NCBI GenBank assembly: GCA_030626085.1
Contig: DAOUPQ010000066.1
Coordinates: 1-9,525 of the forward strand
From: Flavobacteriia bacterium
Lineage (GTDB): Bacteria > Bacteroidota > Bacteroidia > Flavobacteriales > Flavobacteriaceae
Direction: 5' to 3'
Length of the DNA: 9,525 nucleotides
Part shown: positions 1-6,617 of the stretch, in pieces
Layout of the letters: each line of letters begins with the position of its first letter
Position numbering within the stretch: position 1 is the stretch's first letter
Translations under genes and position numbers: made by a program
Notes under the pieces: generated by a model
Database searches by the model: none
The model's input: the letters and a program-made list of their open reading frames with translations, nothing else
What the model was told of the DNA's origin: nothing

Positions 1-620
1 AATTTCAAAAATATTATTCATTATTTTTATACGGACTTCTAACTATAAACTGGGCGATTACAACTGATGTAAAACAAATGCGCAGTTATTTAAAAAGAAA
101 ACTTTCTTATGGTAAGTTTCCAAATCCTGCTAAAGAATGGTCAATCTTAGTAATTTCAAAAATTGTATACTATTCATTCTGGATTGTTGTACCTATGCTA
201 GTTATGGATGTAACCTGGTGGCAAGTTCTTATCGGTTTCTTTGTAATGCATTATACTGCAGGAATAATTTTAAGTATAACATTCCAATTAGCACATGTTA
301 TGCCCAATACTGATATGCCTTTACCTGATAAAGATGGGAATATGGACCATACCTGGGCAATTCACCAATTATTTACAACATCAAACTTTGCTCCAAAAAA
401 TAAATTTGTAGAATTTTATACAGGAGGTTTAAATCATCAGGTTGAACACCATATGTTTCCTCATATTTCACATGTTCACTACAATAGTATTTCAAAAATT
501 GTTCGTGAAACAGCAAAAGAATTTAATTTACCTTACCATGAATATAAAACCTTGGTAGGAGCATTTGTAGAACATTTAAAACAACTGAGCTATTTAGGAA
601 AAGAACCAAAACTTACTTAA
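1..620 (+). CDS. Membrane fatty-acid (acyl-CoA/acyl-lipid) desaturase, C-terminal part
   Basis: This is a 5'-truncated gene. The reading frame is open back to position 3, so the Met codon at 78 is internal and not the start; 205 residues are visible. The family is made of di-iron, O2-dependent integral membrane desaturases that introduce double bonds into acyl chains. The third histidine box, HQVEHH (bases 435-452), followed by MFPH, is plain; its QxxHH form is typical of the front-end (delta-5/delta-6-like) branch. Two hydrophobic stretches lie before it (Met-78 numbering about residues 24-43 and 47-70), then the soluble segment with HTWAIHQLFTTSNFAP. The first two histidine boxes must lie to the left of the window. 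The gene ends 27 bases before the aminotransferase on the same strand, so the two may be co-transcribed. The regiospecificity cannot be told from this part. Confidence 0.93.
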   Translation, partial: FQKYYSLFLYGLLTINWAITTDVKQMRSYLKRKLSYGKFPNPAKEWSILVISKIVYYSFWIVVPMLVMDVTWWQVLIGFFVMHYTAGIILSITFQLAHVMPNTDMPLPDKDGNMDHTWAIHQLFTTSNFAPKNKFVEFYTGGLNHQVEHHMFPHISHVHYNSISKIVRETAKEFNLPYHEYKTLVGAFVEHLKQLSYLGKEPKLT

Positions 621-647
621 CTAACCATCTAAATATCAATTATTAAT

Positions 648-1835
648 ATGCAAAAAATGCTATCCAACAGAATCAAAACTCTACCTCTTTCTCAAACTTT
701 AGCTATGGCTGCTAAAGCAAGAGAACTAAAGGAGCAAGGTATTGATATCATTAGTTTAAGTTTGGGAGAACCCGATTTTAATACTCCTGAATTTATAAAA
801 GAAGCTGCTGTTAAAGCAATCAATGATAATTATAATTCTTACACTCCCGTTAACGGGTATAAAGAACTTCGTGAGGCTATTAGCAGAAAATTTAAACGAG
901 ATAATAATTTAACCTATTCAATAGACCAAATCGTGGTTTCAACTGGAGCAAAACAATCTATAGCTAACACAGCAATGGTTTTGTTAGATCCGGGTGATGA
1001 AGTTATATTACCTGCTCCATACTGGGTAAGTTACTCCGCTATTGTAACATTATGTGAAGCAAAATATGTTGAAATACCAACAACGATCGAATCTGATTTT
1101 AAAATTACACCTCAACAATTAGAAGCAGCCATTACTCCAAAAACAAAAATGGTCTTTTTTAATTCACCTAACAATCCAAGTGGATCTGTTTATAGCGAAA
1201 AAGAGTTTAGGGCATTGGCAAAAGTATTAGAAAAATACCCGAATATTTATATCCTTTCCGATGAAATTTATGAGCATATCAATTACGGTAAGCCAAATTT
1301 TAGTATTGCTTCAATTGATAGCATGTTTAATCGTACAATTACCATAAATGGCATAGCAAAAGCATTTGCAATGACCGGATGGCGTGTTGGATATATTGGT
1401 GCACCTGAATGGATTGCTAAAGCTTGTACCAAAATGCAAGGTCAAATTACTTCAGGAACTAACTGTATTGCCCAACGTGCTACTATTACTGCTTTAGAAG
1501 CTCCACCATCAAAGATCAAATACATGGTAGATGAGTTTGAATCCAGAAGAGATTTAATGCTAAAATTACTTAGTAAGATAGAAGGATTGAAAATTAATTT
1601 ACCTCATGGCGCTTTTTATGTTTTCCCTGATATTTCTTATTACTTTGGAAAAACCATCAAAGGAAAAAGTATTAATAACGCTTCAGATTTTTCAATACTA
1701 TTATTAGAAAAGGCTAATGTTGCTACTGTTACAGGAGATGCATTTGGTTCACCTAATTGTATAAGATTATCTTATGCTGCTTCACAAAATGAGATCAAGG
1801 AAGCTGTAAAAAGAATAGCTGAAGTATTGACCTAA
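648..1835 (+). CDS. Aspartate aminotransferase-type class I PLP aminotransferase
   Basis: The 395-residue length is complete for a class I (fold type I, subgroup I-gamma/Ib) aminotransferase, which moves an amino group between aspartate and 2-oxoglutarate in the cytoplasm. Visible landmarks are SLGEPDF (38-44), YTPVNGY (65-71), PYW with Trp126, the NNPSG segment with Asn176 (cofactor O3' contact), Asp205 in SDEIYEH (pyridine nitrogen contact), Lys238 in GIAKAFAMTGWR (Schiff-base lysine) and Arg373 in CIRLSYA (substrate carboxylate). All key residues are present, so it should be active. The start at 648 gives MQKMLSNRIK; a second ATG at 657 would give the shorter MLSNRI form common in relatives, and no ribosome binding site decides between them. 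Substrate choice within the family (aspartate, aromatic or other) is inferred from overall likeness only. Confidence 0.93.
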   Translation: MQKMLSNRIKTLPLSQTLAMAAKARELKEQGIDIISLSLGEPDFNTPEFIKEAAVKAINDNYNSYTPVNGYKELREAISRKFKRDNNLTYSIDQIVVSTGAKQSIANTAMVLLDPGDEVILPAPYWVSYSAIVTLCEAKYVEIPTTIESDFKITPQQLEAAITPKTKMVFFNSPNNPSGSVYSEKEFRALAKVLEKYPNIYILSDEIYEHINYGKPNFSIASIDSMFNRTITINGIAKAFAMTGWRVGYIGAPEWIAKACTKMQGQITSGTNCIAQRATITALEAPPSKIKYMVDEFESRRDLMLKLLSKIEGLKINLPHGAFYVFPDISYYFGKTIKGKSINNASDFSILLLEKANVATVTGDAFGSPNCIRLSYAASQNEIKEAVKRIAEVLT

Positions 1836-1843
1836 TTGCAATA

Positions 1844-1897
1844 AAAAGACTGGAAATCAAACAAAAGTTTGTATCTATAAATATCTCCTAGTCTTTT
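1844..1897 (+). terminator. Two-tier hairpin, likely terminator after the aminotransferase gene
   Basis: Outer arms AAAAGACTGG (1844-1853) and CTAGTCTTTT (1888-1897) pair over 10 positions with one G-T wobble. Inside lies a perfect five-base stem, CAAAC/GTTTG, with an AAAA loop (1858-1871). It begins nine bases after the stop codon and its right arm ends in TTTT. The placement and run of T suit an intrinsic terminator, although the T tract is short and the stem is AT-rich. A 3'-end stabilising structure is the alternative. Confidence 0.6.
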
Positions 1898-1940
1898 AAC
1901 CTATCAGTCATTCCATCACCTCAAAACTAAATCTAAGAAT

Positions 1941-2387
1941 ATGAGTTATAAAGTTACATTTTCAACACGTTGGGCTGATTTTGATCCTAACAATCATATG
2001 CGACATTCAGCTTATAACGATTATGCTGCTGAAGCCAGAGCACGATTCTTTAAACATTATGGATTAACTTTAACTGAATTCAATCAACAAAATATTGGTC
2101 CGGTATTATTCAGTGAAAATACAAAGTTTTTTAAAGAAATAAATATCAGTGAAGATATCACCGTAGAAATATTCACAAGAGGTTTGTCAACAAATGGAGA
2201 AAGATTTAAATTCGATCATAAGATCTATAGACAAGATGGTTTATTAGCAGCTGAAATTGAAGTGTTTGGCGCCTGGTTAGATCTGAAGAAAAGAAAATTA
2301 ACAATACCTCCAAAAATCATTATGGATACAATCCAGCATCTTGAAAAAACAGATAACTTTATTCATATTCCGTTAAGTAAAAAATGA
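1941..2387 (+). CDS. Hotdog-fold acyl-CoA thioesterase (4HBT/YbgC-FadM-like)
   Basis: This 148-residue protein has the usual length of a single-domain hotdog thioesterase, which hydrolyses acyl-CoA or acyl-ACP thioesters in the cytoplasm. The N-terminal signature runs RWADFDPNNHM (10-20), matching the D-x-D-x-x-(G/N)-H pattern in which the second Asp (here Asp15) is the expected catalytic acid. It is followed by the hotdog helix, with Tyr25, Tyr28 and Glu31-Ala-Arg33, as in the YbgC/FadM type. The centre has beta-strand-like alternation (ENTKFFKEINISEDITVEI) typical of the fold. It sits downstream of the 1844-1897 hairpin, so it probably has its own promoter, although no clear -7 element was found. 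Which acyl chain it prefers cannot be read from the sequence. A role with the nearby desaturase is possible but unsupported. Confidence 0.85.
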   Translation: MSYKVTFSTRWADFDPNNHMRHSAYNDYAAEARARFFKHYGLTLTEFNQQNIGPVLFSENTKFFKEINISEDITVEIFTRGLSTNGERFKFDHKIYRQDGLLAAEIEVFGAWLDLKKRKLTIPPKIIMDTIQHLEKTDNFIHIPLSKK

Positions 2388-2446
2388 AATATTTATGGCT
2401 AAAATATAGTCACACAAGGAAATGATTATATGTATGTTCCATCTGC

Positions 2447-2462
2447 CTCTTCGGCCGGCGAG
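2447..2462. other. GC-rich imperfect palindrome in the spacer before the nuclease gene
   Basis: The 16 bases CTCTTCGGCCGGCGAG match their own reverse complement at 12 of 16 positions, centred on GGCC. The outer three bases and the central six are perfectly symmetric. It stands out because the surrounding spacer (2388-2494) is almost entirely A/T-rich. It ends 32 bases before the nuclease start codon. An operator-like site, a remnant of a small repeat, or chance are all possible; function is unknown. Confidence 0.35.
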
Positions 2463-2494
2463 TATGACCGATAAAAATCAATAATTATAAACCG

Positions 2495-3286
2495 ATGAAA
2501 TCATCAATAAAAACATATAAACCAATTGGGTTGATCTTAGTGTACTTTTTACTGATACTATTTTTATCATGTGGAAAGGAAAACAATTCTGCACCAATAA
2601 TCAATTCTGATTTTAATTATTTACCAACTACTACAACTGATGCCATAGTATATCACAAATATTATTCTTTATCTTATGCTGAAAAATATGAACAAGCCGA
2701 ATGGGTAGCATACAGACTTAATAAAGATCATATTTCTTATATAACCTTAGAGAGACCTTATTTTATACAAGATGACAAAGTGAGAACGGGCTCTGCAGAT
2801 TGGAGAAATTTTAAAAATTCAGGTTATACCAAAGGGCATTTATTACCGGCAGCCGATAGAAAATTTAATGTTGAAGCTTATAACGAAACTTTCTTAACTT
2901 CAAATATTTCACCACAAGTGTATGATTTTAATGCCGGTGTTTGGCTTCGGTTGGAAGAAAAAACCAGGTATTGGGTTCAAAAATATGATGACCTTTACAT
3001 AATAACCGGTGGTATACTTACAATGGATCTTGAAACTATTGGTTATGAAGCTGTTGCCGTTCCAGATTATTTTTATAAAATTATTTTAGATTACAGAGAG
3101 CCTGAAATAAAAGCTATTGCTTTTTTAATTCCTCATAAAGAAAGTGATGCCCCATTATACGATTTTGTTACTTCTATTGATGAAATAGAAAGCCTCACAA
3201 ATATTGATTTCTTTCCCATCTTACCCGATGAATTAGAGAGTAAATTAGAAAGTTCTTCTGATTATAAAAAATGGAGTTTTAGGTAG
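2495..3286 (+). CDS. Lipoprotein DNA/RNA non-specific endonuclease (NUC/EndA family)
   Basis: This 263-residue protein begins with a lipoprotein signal peptide: basic residues to Lys9, a hydrophobic core (about 11-25) and the lipobox LFLSC with Cys26 as the lipidation site. It is therefore expected on the periplasmic or outer face of a membrane. The mature part is a beta-beta-alpha-metal nuclease of the Serratia/NucA type, cutting DNA and RNA without sequence preference. His115 (general base) lies in GYTKGHLLPAAD. Asn146 in DFNAGVW is 31 residues on and fits the metal-binding Asn. Glu154 and Arg158 in WLRLEEKTR keep the Asn+8 and Glu+4 spacing of the family, and NISPQ (137-141) precedes them. 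The usual DRGH box reads TKGH, so the Asp and Arg are Thr112 and Lys113. Likely jobs are nutrient scavenging from nucleic acid or DNA processing at the surface. Confidence 0.9.
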   Translation: MKSSIKTYKPIGLILVYFLLILFLSCGKENNSAPIINSDFNYLPTTTTDAIVYHKYYSLSYAEKYEQAEWVAYRLNKDHISYITLERPYFIQDDKVRTGSADWRNFKNSGYTKGHLLPAADRKFNVEAYNETFLTSNISPQVYDFNAGVWLRLEEKTRYWVQKYDDLYIITGGILTMDLETIGYEAVAVPDYFYKIILDYREPEIKAIAFLIPHKESDAPLYDFVTSIDEIESLTNIDFFPILPDELESKLESSSDYKKWSFR

Positions 3287-3423
3287 TTTTAGTTAACAGT
3301 TACAGCAAGTAGTTGTGTTTCATTGATTGTCAACTTAAACGAAATAAATCTACATGTAATTTATCTTAGTTAGTAAGGAAATTCCATTTCACTTGTCCAA
3401 TTAAAAAATTAAAAGATATTTTT

Positions 3424-3789
3424 ATGGAATGGTATATACCTATGACAATTATTCCTGGGATTGCAATAATTATTACATCCTCTTCGAATATTATGTTAGA
3501 ATTAAATAATGAAATTTCAAATTTAAGTGAACAGGAAAACAAAAACTTAAACATCATAAGTGCAAAATTAACCCAACTCAAAAAATTGAGTATTTCTATT
3601 GTTTTTCAATATATAGGTGTATTGTTATTCTTGTTTTCTGGTATTCTAAAATCATTAAAATCTGATGCCGATACAATGTCTAAATTCTTATTAATTATTG
3701 GTGTATTGGCAGTTACAATTTCTATAATAATCCTCTTAATATATTCAATAAAAGCAGTTAGTATTCGACAAAAACATTTAAAATTATAA
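3424..3789 (+). CDS. Small three-helix membrane protein, DUF2721-like
   Basis: I do not firmly recognise this 121-residue protein. Hydrophobic segments are at about residues 5-24, 57-76 and 88-109. Between the first and second lies a polar, helix-prone stretch rich in Asn, Glu, Lys and Leu (26-55) that could form a short coiled coil. The opening IIPGIAIIITSSSNIM, then a charged loop, then two helices and a basic tail resemble the layout of DUF2721 membrane proteins, but this rests on general pattern only. The length and composition argue that it is a real gene rather than chance: no better frame competes, and it fills the space between the nuclease gene and the hairpin at 3804. No Shine-Dalgarno sequence is present before the ATG; a second Met at residue 7 could also start it. 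Function is unknown. Confidence 0.65.
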   Translation: MEWYIPMTIIPGIAIIITSSSNIMLELNNEISNLSEQENKNLNIISAKLTQLKKLSISIVFQYIGVLLFLFSGILKSLKSDADTMSKFLLIIGVLAVTISIIILLIYSIKAVSIRQKHLKL

Positions 3790-3803
3790 GCAAAAACTTT
3801 TTA

Positions 3804-3838
3804 AAGAGTAAATTGAAGTTGCGATAGCAACTACTCTT
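3804..3838. terminator. Hairpin between convergent genes, likely bidirectional terminator
   Basis: A perfect stem, AGTTGC/GCAACT with a GATA loop (3817-3832), is enclosed by outer arms AAGAGT (3804-3809) and ACTCTT (3833-3838). The left side carries a seven-base bulge between the two stems. It lies 14 bases after the membrane protein stop and 28 bases beyond the nadB stop on the other strand, the expected place for a terminator serving both. There is no long T tract on either side, so a shared 3'-end structure is also possible. Confidence 0.55.
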
Positions 3839-3866
3839 GTTGCAGCGACCAACTGAGAAGGTGTAT

Positions 3867-5432
3867 TTACAAATTATCCAAACTATAAAAAGCTCCTCTG
3901 TTTTCTTTTCTTGCTTGTGATTGTTTTACTATTAAATAGGCAATAGCATTTAAATTTCGCAATTCACAAAGTTGTGGTGATAATTTTGATTTTAAATATA
4001 ACTTTTCAGTATCCTGGTAGATATAATTTAAATGATCTAAAGCCATTTGAAGTCTGTCATCCGTACGAACAATAGCCACAAGATCACTCATAATATTTTG
4101 TACCGTTTTTATATTGTGTGATATCAATACCAATTCTTCGGGTATTGTTGTACCCTCCTCATTCCATTCAGGAATATTTTTTTTAACAGGTTTTAATAAC
4201 TCCTTATGGTCAATAATCTCTTTTGCTATATTTTTGGCATATACCAATGCTTCTAATAATGAATTTGAAGCAAGCCTGTTGGCTCCATGCAGTCCGGTTC
4301 TCGAACATTCGCCACAGGCAAATAGATTTTGTAACGAACTTTTACCTTTTTTATTTACTGAAACACCACCACATAAGTAATGAGATGCTGGTATAACCGG
4401 AATAAAATCACGTTTAATATCAATTCCTTTGCTCAGGCATTTATTATTAATATTAGGAAAATGTTTGATAAATGCATCATAATCTAAATGTGTACAATCT
4501 AAATAAACATTGCGTTCACCGGAGATATTCAACTCATTGTCTATGGCTCTTGCAACAATATCTCTTGGTGCCAATTCAGCTCTTTTATCTACATCAAGCA
4601 TAAACCGTTTCCCTTTTTTATTTCTCAAATATGCGCCAAGACCTCTTACTGCTTCAGATATTAAAAACGCCGGACTTTCACCCGGTTCAAATAAAGCCGT
4701 AGGATGAAATTGAACAAATTCCATTTCTTCAATTTTTGCCTTTGCTCTATACGCCATTGCTACTCCGTCACCTGTTGCCACTTTTGGATTTGTTGTTGAT
4801 GCATAAACCTGTCCTGAACCACCTGCTGCCATTACAGTTTTTGCAGCCAAAAAGGTATCAATCTGATTGGTTTTTTCATTTAAGATATAAGCTCCATAAC
4901 AACTTAAATCCTTTTTCGAAACATTTTTTTCAATATGATGATCTGTAATAAGATCAATTGCGAAATGGAAAGGTAATAAAGTAATATTATTTAAGGAATT
5001 AACCTGTTCCAATAAGGTTTTTTCAATTTCAAATCCGGTTATATCTTTATGATGTAAAATCCGATGCGTAGAATGTCCTCCTTCTTTTCCAAGATCAAGA
5101 TCTCCCTTTTTATTGTGATCAAAATCAGCACCCCATTCTATGAGTTGTTTCATGCAATCAGGAGCATCTTCAATCACCATCTTTACTACTTCAGGATCAT
5201 TTATAAAATCACCCGCAACAATGGTGTCATTGATATGATCTTCAAAAGAATCCAATTTATCCCATACTGCAGCTATTCCTCCTTGCGCATATTTTGTATT
5301 AGATTCGTTTTTTTCAGCTTTTGTTATGACAATTATTTTTTTTTCGGGTAAAGCTTTTGCAGTTAAAATAGCCGTTGTAAGTCCGGCAACACCCGAACCT
5401 AAGATCAAAATATCTGAATGAAAATAACTCAT
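3867..5432 (-). CDS. nadB: L-aspartate oxidase
   Basis: This 521-residue flavoprotein oxidises L-aspartate to iminoaspartate, the first step of NAD synthesis from aspartate; oxygen or fumarate serves as electron acceptor in the family. The N-terminal FAD-binding fold shows GSGVAG (12-17), then SNTKYAQGGIAA (44-55). Active-site landmarks match E. coli NadB: Glu117 in KEGGHSTHR, His243 in VQFHPT, Arg290 in APRDIVARA and His351 in PASHYLCGG. A second FAD segment, FACGECSRTGLHGANRLASNSLLEAL (371-396 region), is intact. The C-terminal helical domain follows, from about residue 430. The Glu at 117 and the TGLHGANRLASNS run favour NadB over the related succinate dehydrogenase and fumarate reductase subunits. 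It follows nadA with a one-base gap, so the two are surely one transcript and probably translationally coupled. Confidence 0.98.
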   Translation of the reverse strand: MSYFHSDILILGSGVAGLTTAILTAKALPEKKIIVITKAEKNESNTKYAQGGIAAVWDKLDSFEDHINDTIVAGDFINDPEVVKMVIEDAPDCMKQLIEWGADFDHNKKGDLDLGKEGGHSTHRILHHKDITGFEIEKTLLEQVNSLNNITLLPFHFAIDLITDHHIEKNVSKKDLSCYGAYILNEKTNQIDTFLAAKTVMAAGGSGQVYASTTNPKVATGDGVAMAYRAKAKIEEMEFVQFHPTALFEPGESPAFLISEAVRGLGAYLRNKKGKRFMLDVDKRAELAPRDIVARAIDNELNISGERNVYLDCTHLDYDAFIKHFPNINNKCLSKGIDIKRDFIPVIPASHYLCGGVSVNKKGKSSLQNLFACGECSRTGLHGANRLASNSLLEALVYAKNIAKEIIDHKELLKPVKKNIPEWNEEGTTIPEELVLISHNIKTVQNIMSDLVAIVRTDDRLQMALDHLNYIYQDTEKLYLKSKLSPQLCELRNLNAIAYLIVKQSQARKENRGAFYSLDNL

Positions 5433-5433
5433 C

Positions 5434-6432
5434 TTATCGCGCTGAAATTTCTAGCATTCTTTGTATTGGTATCAATGCCTTTTTCTGAATATCTTCTGGT
5501 ACTATAATTTCTGGTAATTCATATTTCATACACAAATATAATTTTTTCATATTATTCAACTTCATATACGGACATTCACTACAAGCACAACTATTATCTT
5601 CTACAGCCGGTGCAGGTATTAATTTTTTATCAGGAACTTCTTTTTGCATTTCATGTAAGATCCCGGCTTCAGTGGCAACGATAAATTCTTTAGCAGGATT
5701 AGTTTTAGCATAATTGATCAACCCTGAAGTTGAACCAATATAAGCAGCAGTTTTTAAAATATGATCTTCCGATTCAGGATGTGCTATAATTTTTGCATTG
5801 GGATGTGCATTATAAGTTTTGAGCAATTTATCAATTGAAAAAGCTTCATGCACCACGCAGGCACCATCCCAAAGTAACATATCTCTACCTGTTTCTTTTT
5901 TTATCCAGGCACCTAAATTTCTATCAGGAGCAAAAATTATAGGTTGGTCTAAAGGTACAGATTCAACAATTTTTTTGGCATTTGATGAAGTACAACATAT
6001 ATCACTAATCGCTTTAACTTCGGCAGAAGTATTTACATAAGTAATTACCAGATGATCAGAATGTTTATCTTTAAAAGCTTGTAGATCCTTAGCTTCACAA
6101 GATTCTGCCAAAGAACAACCTGCGTTTAGATCGGGTAAAACAACTTTTTTATCAGGATTTAATATTTTAGCTGTTTCAGCCATAAAATGAACCCCTGCAA
6201 AAACGATCAGATCAGCATCTACTTCATTTGCTTTATAAGATAATTGTAAGCTATCACCAACAAAATCAGCAATATCTTGTATAGCAGGTTCTTGATAATA
6301 ATGCGCTAAGATCACTGCATTTTTTTCTTTTTTAAGCTTTAAAATTTCCTTGACATAGTCTAAGTCTTTTGGCGTATCTAATTCTAAAAAACCAGCTTCC
6401 TTTAAATTTTCTTTTGCCTTATTTATATTCAT
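5434..6432 (-). CDS. nadA: Quinolinate synthase A
   Basis: This 332-residue enzyme condenses iminoaspartate from NadB with dihydroxyacetone phosphate to give quinolinate, using a [4Fe-4S] cluster. The three expected cluster ligands are Cys106 in NAGCSLAESC, Cys192 in GACVVHEAF and Cys287 in ECPYM. The last lies in a Cys-x-Cys-x2-Cys arrangement (282, 284, 287). Other conserved points are AHYYQEPAIQD (43-53), DFVGDSLQLS (56-65), YVNTSAEVKA (132-141), and DICCTSSNA (144-152), plus HPE at 218-220. Length and motifs are complete. It is the first gene of the operon, with nadB one base downstream; nadC is not in the window. A -7 promoter element lies 29 bases upstream of the start, giving a short leader. 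No Shine-Dalgarno sequence precedes the ATG. Confidence 0.98.
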   Translation of the reverse strand: MNINKAKENLKEAGFLELDTPKDLDYVKEILKLKKEKNAVILAHYYQEPAIQDIADFVGDSLQLSYKANEVDADLIVFAGVHFMAETAKILNPDKKVVLPDLNAGCSLAESCEAKDLQAFKDKHSDHLVITYVNTSAEVKAISDICCTSSNAKKIVESVPLDQPIIFAPDRNLGAWIKKETGRDMLLWDGACVVHEAFSIDKLLKTYNAHPNAKIIAHPESEDHILKTAAYIGSTSGLINYAKTNPAKEFIVATEAGILHEMQKEVPDKKLIPAPAVEDNSCACSECPYMKLNNMKKLYLCMKYELPEIIVPEDIQKKALIPIQRMLEISAR

Positions 6433-6460
6433 AATTTTTAATAGTCAATTTAATATTGCA

Positions 6461-6468
6461 CAAAATTA
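6461..6468 (-). promoter_or_regulatory. Candidate nadA promoter, Bacteroidota -7 element
   Basis: Read on the minus strand these bases are TAATTTTG, a full match to the TAnnTTTG -7 consensus of Bacteroidota primary sigma factor promoters. The element ends 28 bases before the nadA ATG, so the leader would be about 20 bases. No TTG is found at the -33 distance; a T-rich run (GTTTTTT) occupies that place. The match is short and the region AT-rich, so chance cannot be excluded. Confidence 0.5.
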
Positions 6469-6532
6469 CAGTTTTTTTGAATAAAAAACTATGGGCATAA
6501 AGTTATAAAACTTTTGTTTTTAAATATTCCCT

Positions 6533-6580
6533 ATCTCTTTATTTTTTAAATTAATTATTAATTCTGAATAAAAAAGAGAT
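6533..6580. repeat. Nested inverted repeats in the nadA-gntP divergent spacer
   Basis: Outer arms ATCTCTTT (6533-6540) and AAAGAGAT (6573-6580) are exact reverse complements. An inner perfect dyad, AATTAAT-T-ATTAATT (6549-6563), has its centre at 6556, within half a base of the outer centre at 6556.5. The pair sits between two divergent genes, where an operator or a shared regulatory structure would be placed. AT-rich DNA yields such dyads by chance fairly often, so the role is unproven. Confidence 0.4.
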
Positions 6581-6617
6581 TAAAACAAAACCTTATCTTT
6601 ATAAAAAAATAAATAGA

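Noticed and set aside
78..620. Met codon at 78 as the start of a short desaturase
   Set aside because: The frame is open upstream to the window edge and codes for plausible desaturase residues, and the protein would lack two histidine boxes; it is a truncated view of a longer gene.
3311..3335. AGTTG/CAACT dyad after the nuclease gene as a terminator
   Set aside because: Only five base pairs with a 15-base loop and no T tract follow; too weak to call.
3366..3581. A 71-residue open frame on the minus strand
   Set aside because: It lies largely antisense to the small membrane protein gene, whose frame has better helix layout and context.
4114..5351. Several plus-strand open frames of 65-95 residues inside nadB
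   Set aside because: They are antisense to a well-supported nadB gene and show no family likeness.
5577..5595. Short Cys-x-Cys-x2-Cys spacing in NadA as a defect
   Set aside because: The essential third Cys and the other two ligands are kept, and I believe this spacing occurs in other NadA proteins, so it is not treated as unusual.
6594..6601. TATCTTTA as a -7 element for the permease gene
   Set aside because: It misses the final G of TAnnTTTG, has no TTG at the -33 distance and lies in a region where such T-rich octamers are expected by chance.
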